DNA of 64,000 nt from positions 37,792,001 through 37,856,000 of the forward strand of contig NC_056755.1 of assembly GCF_018687715.1 (NCBI RefSeq), written 5' to 3'. The position numbers were made by a program, and so were the translations under genes. Positions within the stretch are counted from its first letter, which is position 1. Every line of letters begins with the position of its first letter. Of this stretch, positions 37,649 through 48,667 are shown piece after piece. The DNA comes from Carya illinoinensis. Lineage: Eukaryota; Streptophyta; Magnoliopsida; Fagales; Juglandaceae. The notes under the pieces were generated by a model. It was not told where the DNA came from, ran no database searches, and saw nothing but the letters and a program-made list of their open reading frames with translations.

Positions 37649-38225
37649 AGCGTTGGGTTTTCTCTGTCTTAGAGAAAATGCCCAAGACTTATTGGGATGC
37701 ACATCTGTTGATCTTATAGACCGTACAAACGAGGTAAAATCTATACATTTAAATACGTTTAAAAATTTTGATACATTATCTTTTTATATGTTTTTTCATT
37801 GTTACAGAAACATCTGCCTTATATTGAAAACATTGCAAACAACATTGAAAATAATGAGTGGATCGTAGTCTTGGGCGCGTAGATGAATGAATCTAGGAGG
37901 TTACGTCAAAACAAACTTACTGTATTATCTGTTAATAACGTCTCAGGAACAGCAAAATGAGTTTCCAGACTTTTTTTTTGAAATTTTTGACTATTGTAAT
38001 ATATAAGTACAGGGTACTCGTGTATAGTTGTAGTTATGTTTATTAGAGTGTTGTATTATATATTTTGCAAATAATGTATATAATGTTTATTATGAAGAGG
38101 AAGAAAATTGTTAAAATATAGATGAAATTCTGTCTATTTATAGCTAAATTAAAAAATTTTTAAATTATTACATTTAAAAAAAATATCAACTAGACATACG
38201 TGCATCGCACGTGCTGCTTTACTAG

Positions 38226-38500
38226 TATATACATATATTCACAAACATGGTGGCGAAAGCAGTCCATTTATGGTTTTTACAGCATCAGGTCCAGTACAGT
38301 GTCTTGTTAAGGTCCAGCTAATTGAAACCCATGCTACTCGGTCCACAAACAAAATGCTGATATGAAGCGGCTTGGCTGGCTCCAAACTCAAGCCTACCCA
38401 GAGCCGATTGAAGAGCCTCACCTTGGGATTTCTATCCATGAGCAAGAAGACAGTGTCATAAGATAAGATTTAAAAGTCCCACCTTTCATTTCCAGTGATA
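38226..38500. other. Short host segment between Helitron end and PETs leader
   Basis: About 275 bp remain between the Helitron terminus and the inferred PETs 5' UTR exon, so this must hold the core promoter. AGATTTAAAAG (about 38466) is a weak TATA-like candidate. No gene. Confidence 0.5.
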
Positions 38501-38504
38501 AATT

Positions 38505-40474
38505 GGCTCTATCATCACCACGTAGAAAGCTTCAGGCACTCATAATAGTTTGGGTTTTCTCTCTTCCTAAGTATTTCTAAATTTCAAGTTCTGCAATTCC
38601 GAGTTTTTGTCTCCTGAAGCTTCAGTAGGTATTAGCTTTGGTTGTTTTTTTACGCTGCTTAGTGAATATTGCTGGCTTTCGAATAATGGGTTCTTCTTAA
38701 TTTACAGTTAGTTTGCATTTTTCTACGTTGTCCCTTTTCCGTCGTGGTTGGTTATGGTATAACCTGTTCTTATGTGGCTGTTTCAGCAACTTGTTAATTC
38801 TTGGGATGTTTGTTGGACTATTGTTCGCTTATAGCTCGTTGGGTTGTGGGAGAGAGCTTGACTTTGGATTGTTTAGTAGTGAGTGAATGGTTTGCCAGTC
38901 CGAGCGCCCTCATGGAGAGTTAAGAGAATTGGACACCGTAGACCCTGAAATGGGGACAAAATCTTGGCTCCTTGTATAACCTGTTCTTATGTGGCTGTTT
39001 CAGCAACTTGTTAATTCTTGGGATGTTTGTTGGACTATTGTTCGCTTATAGCTCATTGGGTTGTGGGAGAGAGCTTGACTTTGGGTTGTTTAGTAGTGAG
39101 TGAATGGTTTGCCAGTCCGAGCGCCCTGATGGAGAGTTAAGAGAATTGGACACCGCGACCCTGGAATACCCTGGAATGGGGACAAAATCTTGGCTCCTCA
39201 AATTGAATTATTCTTTGAAATGCACCTTTAGCCTGTATTTTAATTATCCTTCAGTAATGGAATTAGGTTTCTGACAATTTGCATTTAATTAACAGCTCTC
39301 TCTCTCTCACTCACACACACACACACACAAGTGTGTGCGGGCATTGCCATTGTAGGGGACGGATATAATATAATTGTGCAAATATGTTTAATATGGATTC
39401 TTATAGGACCTAATGGGAGAGAGCTTGACTTTGGGTTGTTTAGTAGTGAGTGAATGGTTTGCCAGTCCGAGCGCCCTGATGGAGAGTTAAGAGAATTGGA
39501 CACCGCGACCCTGGAATACCCTGGAATGGGGACAAAATCTTGGCTCCTCAAATTGAATTATTCTTTGAAATGCACCTTTAGCCTGTATTTTAATTATCCT
39601 TCAGTAATGGAATTAGGTTTCTGACAGTTTGCATTTAATTAACAGCTCTCTCTCTCTCTCTCTCTCTGACACACACACACACACACACACCCACGTGTTT
39701 GTGCGCGTTGCCATTGTAGTGGACGGATGTAATATAATTGTGCAAATATGTTTAATATGGATTCTTATAGGGTTCCCAAAGTGAATTTGAGATAATTTGA
39801 ATTGATGTTCAATTATTTCTTTTAAGTTTTCCTGCTTGGAACTTCAGCAAATTTGAACCTGATAGTTAAAATGATTTGAAAATAATGGCTTACCATGTTT
39901 CGTTCATGAAATCAATCAATCTTTGTAATTTGGAATTTGAGCAAAATAAAGAGAAGCTGAGGTAAGGGGAATGGGGAAACCTAAGTATTTATGAATAGCG
40001 CAATGAAGCCATTTGGACACCGTGAACCATGCAGAGGATAAATTCCTTCAGTGCCGTTTGTCCTACTGATTATTTTTATGCAAACATTGATGGAACACTA
40101 AGCCATAATTTTGGCTGATAAGATTTGTTGCATTACATTTCACTATTGGCATAAACTACATCTAGATGTATGAATTGAGCTGTATTTTATACATTCATCA
40201 ATAGGTAAGATACGATTAGCTTTCATTTCTTTGATCATGGCAAAGTTCATAATTAAGGTCTGGGCCAAAGTTCATGTGCCCGATTGTTTCTTTCTGCACC
40301 AAATAAGTGACATCTATTATCCTTAAAGAGAGAGGACATTAGGCATCTTGGTTTATAAGTCACCGTGACATCTTGTGCCTTTTTAAACCCCATGATTTCT
40401 CTCATGCACCATTTTTATTTCTTGTGCAGGAGAAGAAAGGGATGAAGAACTTAATTTAGTCACAGACCAACGCC
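38505..40474 (+). other. Inferred PETs 5' UTR exon and leader intron
   Basis: A pyrimidine-rich leader-like stretch (about 38505-38624) is followed by CTTCAG|GTAGGTATTAGC-like donor context near 38625. A clean acceptor TTTCTTGTGCAG precedes GAGAAGAAAGGG at 40430, 45 bp before the ATG. The intervening ~1.8-kb intron contains tandem duplications (38757-39768). Based on splice context only. Confidence 0.5.
38757..39768. repeat. Overlapping tandem duplications in the PETs leader intron
   Basis: A 217-bp unit starting GTATAACCTGTTCTTATGTG occurs at 38757 and 38974. A 350-bp unit starting GGGAGAGAGCTTGACTTTGG occurs at 39065 and 39415 and overlaps the second 217-bp unit, so part of the sequence (GTTTAGTAGTGAGTGAATGG) is present three times. 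Each 350-bp unit ends with a CT/CA compound microsatellite (about 39294-39330 and 39647-39691). Copies are more than 95 percent alike by eye, so recent. Confidence 0.9.
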
Positions 40475-43400
40475 ATGACTTCTGCATTTCAGGTCAATAT
40501 GATGTCTGTAATGCCATGCTCTATAAGCAATGTTTCACTCATTCCTGGAACTACATTTACAACAAGGATGAACAATTGTTTGACAAGAGTCAGTTTGTCA
40601 AGGAAGTGCACTAAACTTCCATCATCCACCCAGAAGTATCTGCTACCTTTGTCAACTTCTATTAAGTTGCTCCCTCAACATGGTAGGGGATGTTCTTTGC
40701 ATTATATATCAAGAACCAATACAATATCAGCCACAGGCATTGACGTTGCAGTGGAGGAACCAGGTTCACCCATTCCAGAAGAAGCTTCTGGTGTAGTATC
40801 AGAAGTAAAGCCTGATGAAGTTGGAAGTGGTGAAAAATCCTCCAATGATACAGATCGCAGTCCTGCTCCAACTAAGTCCAAACGTCCAAGACCTGTTAGG
40901 AAAAGTGAGATGCCCCCAGTAAAGGATGAGGAACTGGTTCCTGGTGCAGCTTTTACTGGGAAAGTAAGATCAGTTCAGCCATTTGGTGCTTTTGTTGATT
41001 TTGGAGCTTTTACCGATGGCCTAGTGCATGTTTCCAGGTTGAGTGATAGCTATGTTAAGGATGTTGGAAGTATTGTTTCCGTTGGGCAAGAGGTGCAGGT
41101 GAGATTAGTTGAAGCGAACATGGAGACAGGACGGATTTCTCTCACTATGCGTGAAAGTGATGATATTAGTACCCTGCAGCAGCGGAAAGATGCTCCTCCC
41201 AGTAGTGATAAGGCTGGAGCTGCAAAAAGAAACACTTCAAGGCCCAGCCAGAGGAAAGATGAGATGAAAAGGAGCTCAAAATTTGTTAAGGGGCAGGACC
41301 TACAGGGCACTGTGAAGAATTTGACAAGGTCTGGTGCTTTTATATCCCTTCCTGAGGGGGAAGAAGGGTTCCTCCCCACATCAGAGGAATCTAATGAAGG
41401 ATTTGAAAACATTATGGGGAACTCTTCACTTCAGATTGGCCAAGAAGTCAGTGTCCGGGTGTTGCGCTTCTCAAGAGGGAAGGTAACATTGACAATGAAG
41501 AGGGAAGAAGATGTTGCAAAGTTGGACTTACAGCTTAGCCAACAGGTTGTCCATTCTGCAACAAACCCTTTTGCGCTAGCTTTCCGTAAAAACAAGGAGA
41601 TTGCTTCATTTTTGAATGAGAGGCAAAAGTTAGACAAAGAAGCTGAAAAACCAGCGATAGGAAAGACTCCAGAAGAATTAGAAGAAAAAGTCGACCAAAA
41701 AAAAACTGGGTCTGATGAAGTGCAGGACCAACCAGCAGGCAGCTATGAGAGAACAGTTAGTGTCTCTTCTACAGTCGATGAAATAATTAAAGACAATGAA
41801 GCTTCTTCAAAGGAGGCAGATGTGGGAGCCAGCACATTAGAGAAGGATGCCTCAACCGGTATTGCAGACAATGAAGATGAAGAGGGCCCAGCCTCTAGCA
41901 CTACACAAAGAATTGACAGTGCTGTCCAAACTGTAGATAAACAAGCAGAGGTGAATTCTAAAGTACTGGCTCCTGAAGAGATCACGTCGATGACTTCACA
42001 GGTAAATGTGGGAGCTGGCACAATAGATAATACATCCATCAATGTTTCAGATGATGGGAAGGATCCAGAAAGCACTATCTCTAGCTCAACATCAAGTGTA
42101 GATGGGGTTGTTCAAACCATGGATAAAGCAGCAGAGGTGAGTTCTGAAATTCTGGTTCCTGAAGGAAGTATATCTGCTGTTACGCAGATAATTGAAGAGG
42201 CACCTCCAACAAATGGACTAGAAAATGATGGAAAAGCTGAGTCAGCTGGTGAAATATCTGGCAAAAGCTTGTCTTCAGAAAGTCCAGTAGTGGGAGACGT
42301 AATAGAGGGTCAAGCTGATGTCGCTGTAGTCAGTGATGATGTGTCTTTAGAGGTAGATGTGGGATCCAGTGCTTTAGATGATGTGTCAACCAATGCTGCA
42401 GATGATGGAAAGGGTCCAGAAAGCACTCTCTCTAGTTCAACGTCAAGTGTGGATGGTGCTGTTCAAACCAAAGAGAAAGCAGCGGAGGCGAGTTCTGAAA
42501 TTTTGGCTCCTGGAGAAAGTATATCTGCTGTTACTCAGATAATTGAAGAGGCACCTTCCCTTATCAAGAAAACTGAAGAGGCACCTTCAACCGATGGACT
42601 AGAAAATGATGAAAAATCTGACTCATCTGTTGAAATATCTGGTAAAAGCTTGTCTTCAGAATGTCCAGCAGTGGAAAACATAATAGAGGGTCAATCTGAT
42701 GTCGTTGTAGTCAATGATGAGATTAATATAAAAGCACCCAGTGCAGAGAATGATCCTCCTAGCACACCAAGTGAAGATAACAAGGTGGGACCCAACCCTG
42801 ATAAAAATGGAAGTATAACGGGCTCAGATTTACAACGAGACACCCCTGCCCAGAAAACTGAACGTTAGTGCCCTTTTTTTCTCTACTTCTTTTCACCGTT
42901 TCCCCCCTCTTTTAAATTCATGTTCGTTGAAATTCTGATGACAATTCACTGTCCAAAATGGTTGGTTGAAACCTAAGATTATTAATTCCTGCACAGTAAA
43001 TGCAATCATTCTACCTATCAAAAAAGTAATATACAATCATTCAATGAGCAACACTATCTTTCAATTAATTTGTACATAATGAAATCAAGAGCTGAAAGTT
43101 CGTTTTTGAGATAAATAACTAATCAATTTATTGTTGATAAAAGATGATTTATGTAGTATATAGAAATGTTCTGTTCAGTGAACAAGTAATTATTGAGAGA
43201 CATTCATCTTTGCTATAGTTCATGCTGCAATGTCTTTCTATTTGATTCTGTTACTGTATCGGGTAATAATAATGCATATGATGAGTATCTGTACATGGAT
43301 TTGGGTCCTTTAATTTTCTGCGAATGAAATAATTAGTGTAATGCTTGTTTGCCACCTCTTGATACTCCATAGTTTGTTTCTTCTTCTTTGGGTGGGTATA

Positions 43401-46400
43401 TTATATGTTATAATGTCAGTTCTTTGTACAGATGGAGAGGAAAATTATGGAAGTTTTGAAACATCTGGAAAGTCAACACATGATCAAGTTCTCTCATCAG
43501 AAAGTCAAGTTATTGGAGAACTTGTAGAGAACCTTGTTGACGATGCCAAAGATGATGTACAGATGCCAAAGCCTGCTGCAGAGAGTGAAACTCCTGACTC
43601 GCACAATGAAGATGACAAGGTGGGAGCCCCTGAGAAAAATGACAGTGTCAACAATTCAAATGGAAAAACTGGCAGTCCTTCCCCCAAGGAGGGGACAACT
43701 AAAGGTTTTCTGTTCTTTTTACTTGCAATAAACCTTTCAAAAATTTTTCATTGAACCCAAAGTAAACAAGTTCAAATGCTAACTTGAAGACAGCGCTAAA
43801 AGTTCAGCTGATGAGATGACATTATGATCCATTAATCATTAGTATTGGAAGTATGGGGATGGTAGACAGTTCCAAATGATGTGCGGTAGAGGAAGAAATG
43901 CTTGGCATGATGATTTGGGTACTTAAATGGAGGCATATACGCAATAAATATTTTCATTTGAGTGCATTACTTAATGTTACAAGTAGATGGCACAATCTGC
44001 AATTCCTGCGGATCTTTTTTTTGGTCTTTTTGGTTTTATTGAATTATTAGTTTTGCATCATATTTAACCATACAGTCATGAGTCATAATGCCTACATTAC
44101 AGTTCCAAAGGATGTATGGTAGAAATACTCGGTGTGATGATTTGGGTACTGTAATGTAGGCATACAATAAGTATTTTCATTTGCATACATTACTTAATGT
44201 TACAAGTAGATGGCACAGTTTGTGATTCATGCTGATCTTATTTTTCTGGTCTTTTTGGTTTCATTGAATGATTAGTTTTGCATCATATTTAATCATGCAA
44301 TTATGAGTTATAATGCCATTCCCAGGAAAGATATTTTAGAGCCTGAAATGAGGATGGACAAACTCTTGGGATGGATGCTCGTTTGGTTAATCAAACTTTA
44401 GGCACTGAAAAATGAGGAATGGGGTCAACAATAAGATTTTAACTTGATGTTTGATTCACATTGCACTATTGGAGTAGTAATCTACTACAGGTCAACTGTC
44501 TCTTCATTTGTTAACACTTATTTATATGCAGCTGCAGCTGCTATATCACCAGCTCTTGTGAAGCAGCTGCGTGAAGAAACAGGAGCTGGAATGATGGATT
44601 GCAAGAAAGCTCTCTCAGAGACTGGAGGGGACATTGTTAAAGCTCTGGAGTTCCTAAGAAAGAAAGGCTTAGCAAGTGCAGAAAAGAAAGCAAGCAGAGC
44701 CACTGCTGAAGGAAGGATAGGGTCGTATATCCATGATAGCAGGATTGGTGTCTTGGTAGAGGTGAATTGTGAGACAGATTTTGTGGCCCGGGGTGACATT
44801 TTTAAGGAGCTGGTTGACGATCTGGCCATGCAAGTGGCTGCATGCCCTCAGGTGCAGTACGTCATTACAGAAGATGTTCCAAAAGAAATTGTGAACAAAG
44901 AAAGAGAGATTGAGATGCAGAGGGAGGATCTATTGTCAAAACCAGAGCAAATCAGATCAAAGATAGTTGAAGGGAGAATCACAAAGAGGCTCGAGGAGCT
45001 GGCATTACTTGATCAGCCATTCATCAAGAATGACAAGTTGGTGGTCAAGGACTGGGTGAAGCAGACCATCGCGACCATAGGAGAAAATATAAAAGTGAAG
45101 AGGTTCGTGCGGTACAATCTTGGAGAGGGCTTGGAGAAAAAAAGCCAAGATTTTGCTGCTGAAGTGGCAGCCCAAACTGCAGCAAAAGTGCTACCCAAAA
45201 CAGAAAAAGAACAGCCTGCTGTAGTAGAAGCCAAGGAAACTATTCAGAAGTAAGTGACTACTTTCTTTGAATTGACTACTTTCTTTGAATTGTGATCTAA
45301 TTATTATATCATAGTGTTTTGGCGTTGGGTAAGGAAATTAGATTAAAATCAGGGCACAGCACAAAGAATTCTATGTTGTATAAATGAAAAATGCAATATA
45401 CTCTACATTCTCTTCCCACTACTATTCTACTGTGTTGATGTGGTATTGTCCATAACACTTGGATAAGGGCCTTTTTTTTTTTTTTTAAAATGTTAAGAAA
45501 AAAACAAGGATTCCTGCCTTCCTGGACAATGCCAAACCAGAACATAGTGGGATGAAAGTAGAATATTTGGATTATATCACATCAACATGGTAGGATAGGA
45601 GTGTAAAATGACAGAGCCAACCTTTTTTTACAACCATTTTACGACACTGTGGTAAAAGGACACTTTTATAAAATGATGACTCTTCTATATCTATTTTACA
45701 AGTTCTCAATCATTACTCATTTAACATTTTCCAACCCTTTTGCTAAGGGGACAAAATTGAAAAACCGATATGTTTTTCAGACAAAAGAAGGAAATAAAAG
45801 AAATGTTTGTTACTCAAGTATTTGCTTTTTGCCTCTATTTCCTGGTGAGGGGATCTTTGGGCCAGTTTTATCGGATTGCATTATTCTTAGTGGAAAAGCT
45901 ATTTGGAAAAACTCATATAGCATGGCTCTTTATGAATTGAAGATTGCCAATCCTTTGGCCAAGACAAGCGTTACTAAAAATGAACCAAGTAGTTCTCACA
46001 TTTGAGTTCTTGCCAATCGAGTTTACCAATAAAAAAAAAGTTCTTGCCAATCAAGTTGGCAGGGTTTTTTTATTTATTATCTGGTAGTGCCAATGCTGTT
46101 CAAGATCCTCTTTGAAAAGTTACTCACATATTTAGAGCTTTATAGTTTATTTAGTCATGTGTTAAAAATTATCTGGAGTGAAAATGTTTTTATTTACATT
46201 TCCCGGTTTACCTGAGCATGTTTCTTTTCAAGCAAAGTTCATTGTTTGTTACAGCTCTTTTCGTACAGTGAATATCCATCCTCCTAGAAATATACACTGC
46301 TGCTTTTCACACAAATTTTATTTGAGAAAAGAAGGTAGCCAATTTCTTGCATACCTTATAAACGTTATATTTGTTCAACTCTCCTGCAGGCCACCAACAG

Positions 46401-47026
46401 TTACAGTGTCTGCTGCATTGGTTAAACAACTACGAGATGAATCTGGAGCAGGGATGATGGACTGCAAGAAAGCTCTTTCTGAAGCCGGAGGAGATATTGA
46501 GAAGGCACAGGAGTACCTTAGGAAAAAGGGTCTTTCAACTGCTGACAAGAAATCGAGCCGTCTTGCAGCTGAAGGCAGAATTGGGTCCTACATTCATGAC
46601 TCCCGCATAGGAGTGCTAATCGAACTGAACTGTGAGACTGACTTTGTAGGTAGAAGTGAAAATTTCAAGGAGTTGGTTGATGATCTGGCAATGCAAGTTG
46701 TGGCCTGCCCGCAGGTGCAATTTGTATCCACCGAGGATATTCCGGAGAGCATTAAGAACAATGAGAAAGAGCTAGAGATGCAGAGAGAGGACATCTTATC
46801 AAAACCCGAGAATATTAGAGAGAGAATTGTTGAGGGGAGGATCTCAAAGAGGCTTGGAGAGATGGCTCTGTTGGAGCAGCCCTTCATTAAGAATGATAGT
46901 ATTTTGGTGAAGGACTTGGTGAAACAAACTGTAGCTGCAATTGGGGAGAACATAAAAGTTAGAAGGTTTGTCCGGTTCACCCTTGGGGAAACAGTTGAAC
47001 ATGCAAAAACAGGAACTGAAGCATGA
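40475..47026 (+). CDS. PETs: Chloroplast EF-Ts polyprotein (S1-S1-linker-EF-Ts-EF-Ts)
   Basis: Chloroplast elongation factor Ts polyprotein; EF-Ts recycles EF-Tu and the S1 part corresponds to plastid-specific ribosomal protein 7. Exons 40475-42863, 43432-43704, 44532-45249 and 46390-47026 join in frame to 1338 aa, longer than the 953 aa I recall for Arabidopsis (EMB2726). A transit peptide-like Ser/Thr-rich N-terminus covers about 1-85. S1 domain 1 is at about 156-226 ([18 protein letters not shown]) and S1 domain 2 at about 272-342. An acidic, repetitive linker runs to about 887. EF-Ts domain 1 is at about 892-1110 ([20 protein letters not shown]) and domain 2 at about 1135-1325 (NCETDFVGR). 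The TDFV motif that contacts EF-Tu is intact in both. The linker carries a ~120-aa internal duplication. Donors of introns 1 and 3 overlap stop codons. Confidence 0.95.
42050..42735 (+). repeat. In-frame ~120-codon duplication in the PETs linker
   Basis: Codons for [19 protein letters not shown] through [20 protein letters not shown] and GKSLSSESP (about 42050-42330) recur as [19 protein letters not shown] through [20 protein letters not shown] and GKSLSSECP (about 42404-42670). Nucleotide identity is high. An earlier, weaker unit precedes them ([20 protein letters not shown]). This expansion explains much of the extra length of the protein. Confidence 0.85.
42996..43042 (+). mobile_element. 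Minute retro-insertion in PETs intron 1
   Basis: A 14-bp TACCTATCAAAAAA (43012-43025) lies between the imperfect duplications GTAAATGCAATCATTC (42996-43011) and GTAATATACAATCATTC (43026-43042). Same tail as at 17797-17818 and 62134-62142. Confidence 0.7.
43869..44325. repeat. Two-copy ~232-bp tandem duplication in PETs intron 2
   Basis: Blocks starting AGTTCCAAATGATGTGCGGT (about 43869) and AGTTCCAAAGGATGTATGGT (about 44101) share GATGATTTGGGTACT, TTACAAGTAGATGGCACA and TTAGTTTTGCATCATATTTA. About 10 percent diverged. Confidence 0.85.
46006..46057 (+). mobile_element. Minute retro-insertion in PETs intron 3
   Basis: GTTCTTGCCAATCGAGTT (46006-46023) and GTTCTTGCCAATCAAGTT (46040-46057) flank the 16-bp TACCAATAAAAAAAAA. 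An 18-bp duplication with one mismatch around a bare A-tail is a retroposition footprint. Confidence 0.75.
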
Positions 47027-48240
47027 GATGGATATAGATACCTCAATTTCAGCATGAAGCAGATATAGGGATGGTTTGTTGGAAATTACAGTGAGATGGA
47101 GGCTGGCTGAGACTAATTTTAGATGAGAGTAATCTGATTTTTTTTGTTCTGATTAAAGTTGCTTTAAATATGCAGTACTAAGCTACTTTCGGCATCTATA
47201 TTTTGAGATGAGATGAGTAGTGTCTCAGTTATTTATCATCTGCAGCATGAAAGCTGCATAATATTCAATTCTAAGGAGGAATTTTCTGAGGATATATATA
47301 TATTTTTTAATAGGAAATTTTTTGAGTTATTTTTATACTTGATAAATCAAAAAACGTGCCCAATACCTTTTGCTTCTTTCTTTTTGGGTAAATAAATCCA
47401 AGTAGTAGAGAATGGACCCCAAGTTTATACGAGAAGTCACCAACATCAGCAGCATGTCATTACAAAACAGCCTATACAATTGAATTTTTTTCCTTCTATC
47501 TTTACCTCTCCAAGAATTATTAAACACTGCCGCTTAATTATTTTACAGTTTATTTTAAATCAATCAATGTAATTGTAATTGTGACATTTTATTAAAAATT
47601 AATTTCAATTTTATATAATTACCCTTCATTTTATGTATAGTAATAAAATAATTGTAAACTAATTGTTAAGTTTAGGATTTTCTATAAAATAAAAGAGGGC
47701 GTAACCCTCCTAATAACTTTAAAAAATCCAAAAAAATAAAACCAATTCTTTAACTTTTTATTTCTTTGTTAAGAATTTAGTTTTATTATTTCTACTTATT
47801 ATTATCATTTTTTAAATAATAGGGGTAAAATCAAGTAACCAGCTCTTATGTTTTTTTAAAAAGTAACATGACTCTAGAACGCCAAGCACAATAGGACATT
47901 TGCTTTTCAATTCTCATATCCTAATCCAGTTGGTAGCCTTTTAGAAGAGTTACGAAACCTCTGCAATCATGCTTGAGCATCTCAGGCACCACTCATGCCA
48001 ACCTCCATAGGGCTGTGCGTGAGTTGTACTTTCTGAATAATGCTAAATACAGGTGGGTGTGACGTGTCCTATTTTTTTTTTCCTCCCTCGGTTTTTGCAA
48101 TTGTTCTCTTCATGTGGGTAGCCGCATAGCCTCTAAGGAGGCCCCGCCGGACCCTCGGGTAGGTGGGTCGCCGTTTGTTTGTCAATATCGTTGTGGATTT
48201 CCTAAAACCTCTTCCTGAGATAACTATTCCTATGCGTTGA
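47027..48240. other. PETs 3' UTR and intergenic sequence
   Basis: The PETs 3' UTR probably runs to about 47300. After that the sequence is AT-rich with no gene recognised. A GC-richer stretch at about 48110-48180 may be the 5' part of the LINE beginning near 48250. Confidence 0.5.
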
Positions 48241-48667
48241 TCTGGTTTCAAGGATGGAGAAATGTATTTTCACTTCTCACTGGAGGAAATCGAGTACTCT
48301 GCATCTCCATTCCATTTTACTGTGGTATTTGAAATTCTTGCAGAAACGTCCCTTTCTTGATGAGATTAAAAAATTTATCAAATTTCGTGGGGGATTGAAG
48401 GTGCAACCAGTGGTGGGAGGAGGGATGAGGAAATCGGCCAATGTTATGGTTCGTTTATCAAATAAAGAGGATTTTTGCACGTCTATGGCGAGAGAATTTT
48501 TCAACATCGAAGGTGTGCCCTATCGCATTTTTCATTGGTCTCCTTTGGTGAAAGTATTGCACTTGTGTATGCTCCGGTGTGGTTGTTTTTGCCGAGGTTA
48601 CCCCAAAATTTTTATCACATCTATATGTTGAAGATTCTTACTGGGATTATGGAAGGTTTTTTAGGAA

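Larger units (their letters stand above)
30092..38225 (+). mobile_element. 8.1-kb non-autonomous Helitron carrying gene fragments
   Basis: The 5' end reads A|TCTTATATTAATAAGTGCC at 30092. The 3' end has a hairpin ACGTGC-ATC-GCACGT (38198-38212) nine bases before CTAG (38222-38225), followed by T. Thus it sits between host A and T, as Helitrons do. No Rep/helicase was found, so it depended on a partner. Cargo in order: duplicated Wun1-like fragment (30594-31000), methylesterase fragment (about 31246-31320), ~56-bp satellite (32030-32487), MITE (34849-35013), repeat-plus-coiled-coil unit (35490-36512) and BCAT exon (37479-37648). All recognised fragments lie on the plus strand. Part of the interior may be later nested insertions. 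It ends about 250 bp upstream of the inferred PETs leader. Confidence 0.75.

Noticed and set aside
41050..42075. Minus-strand frames in PETs exon 1
   Set aside because: Shadows of the long S1/linker exon; serine-rich because they mirror acidic repeats.
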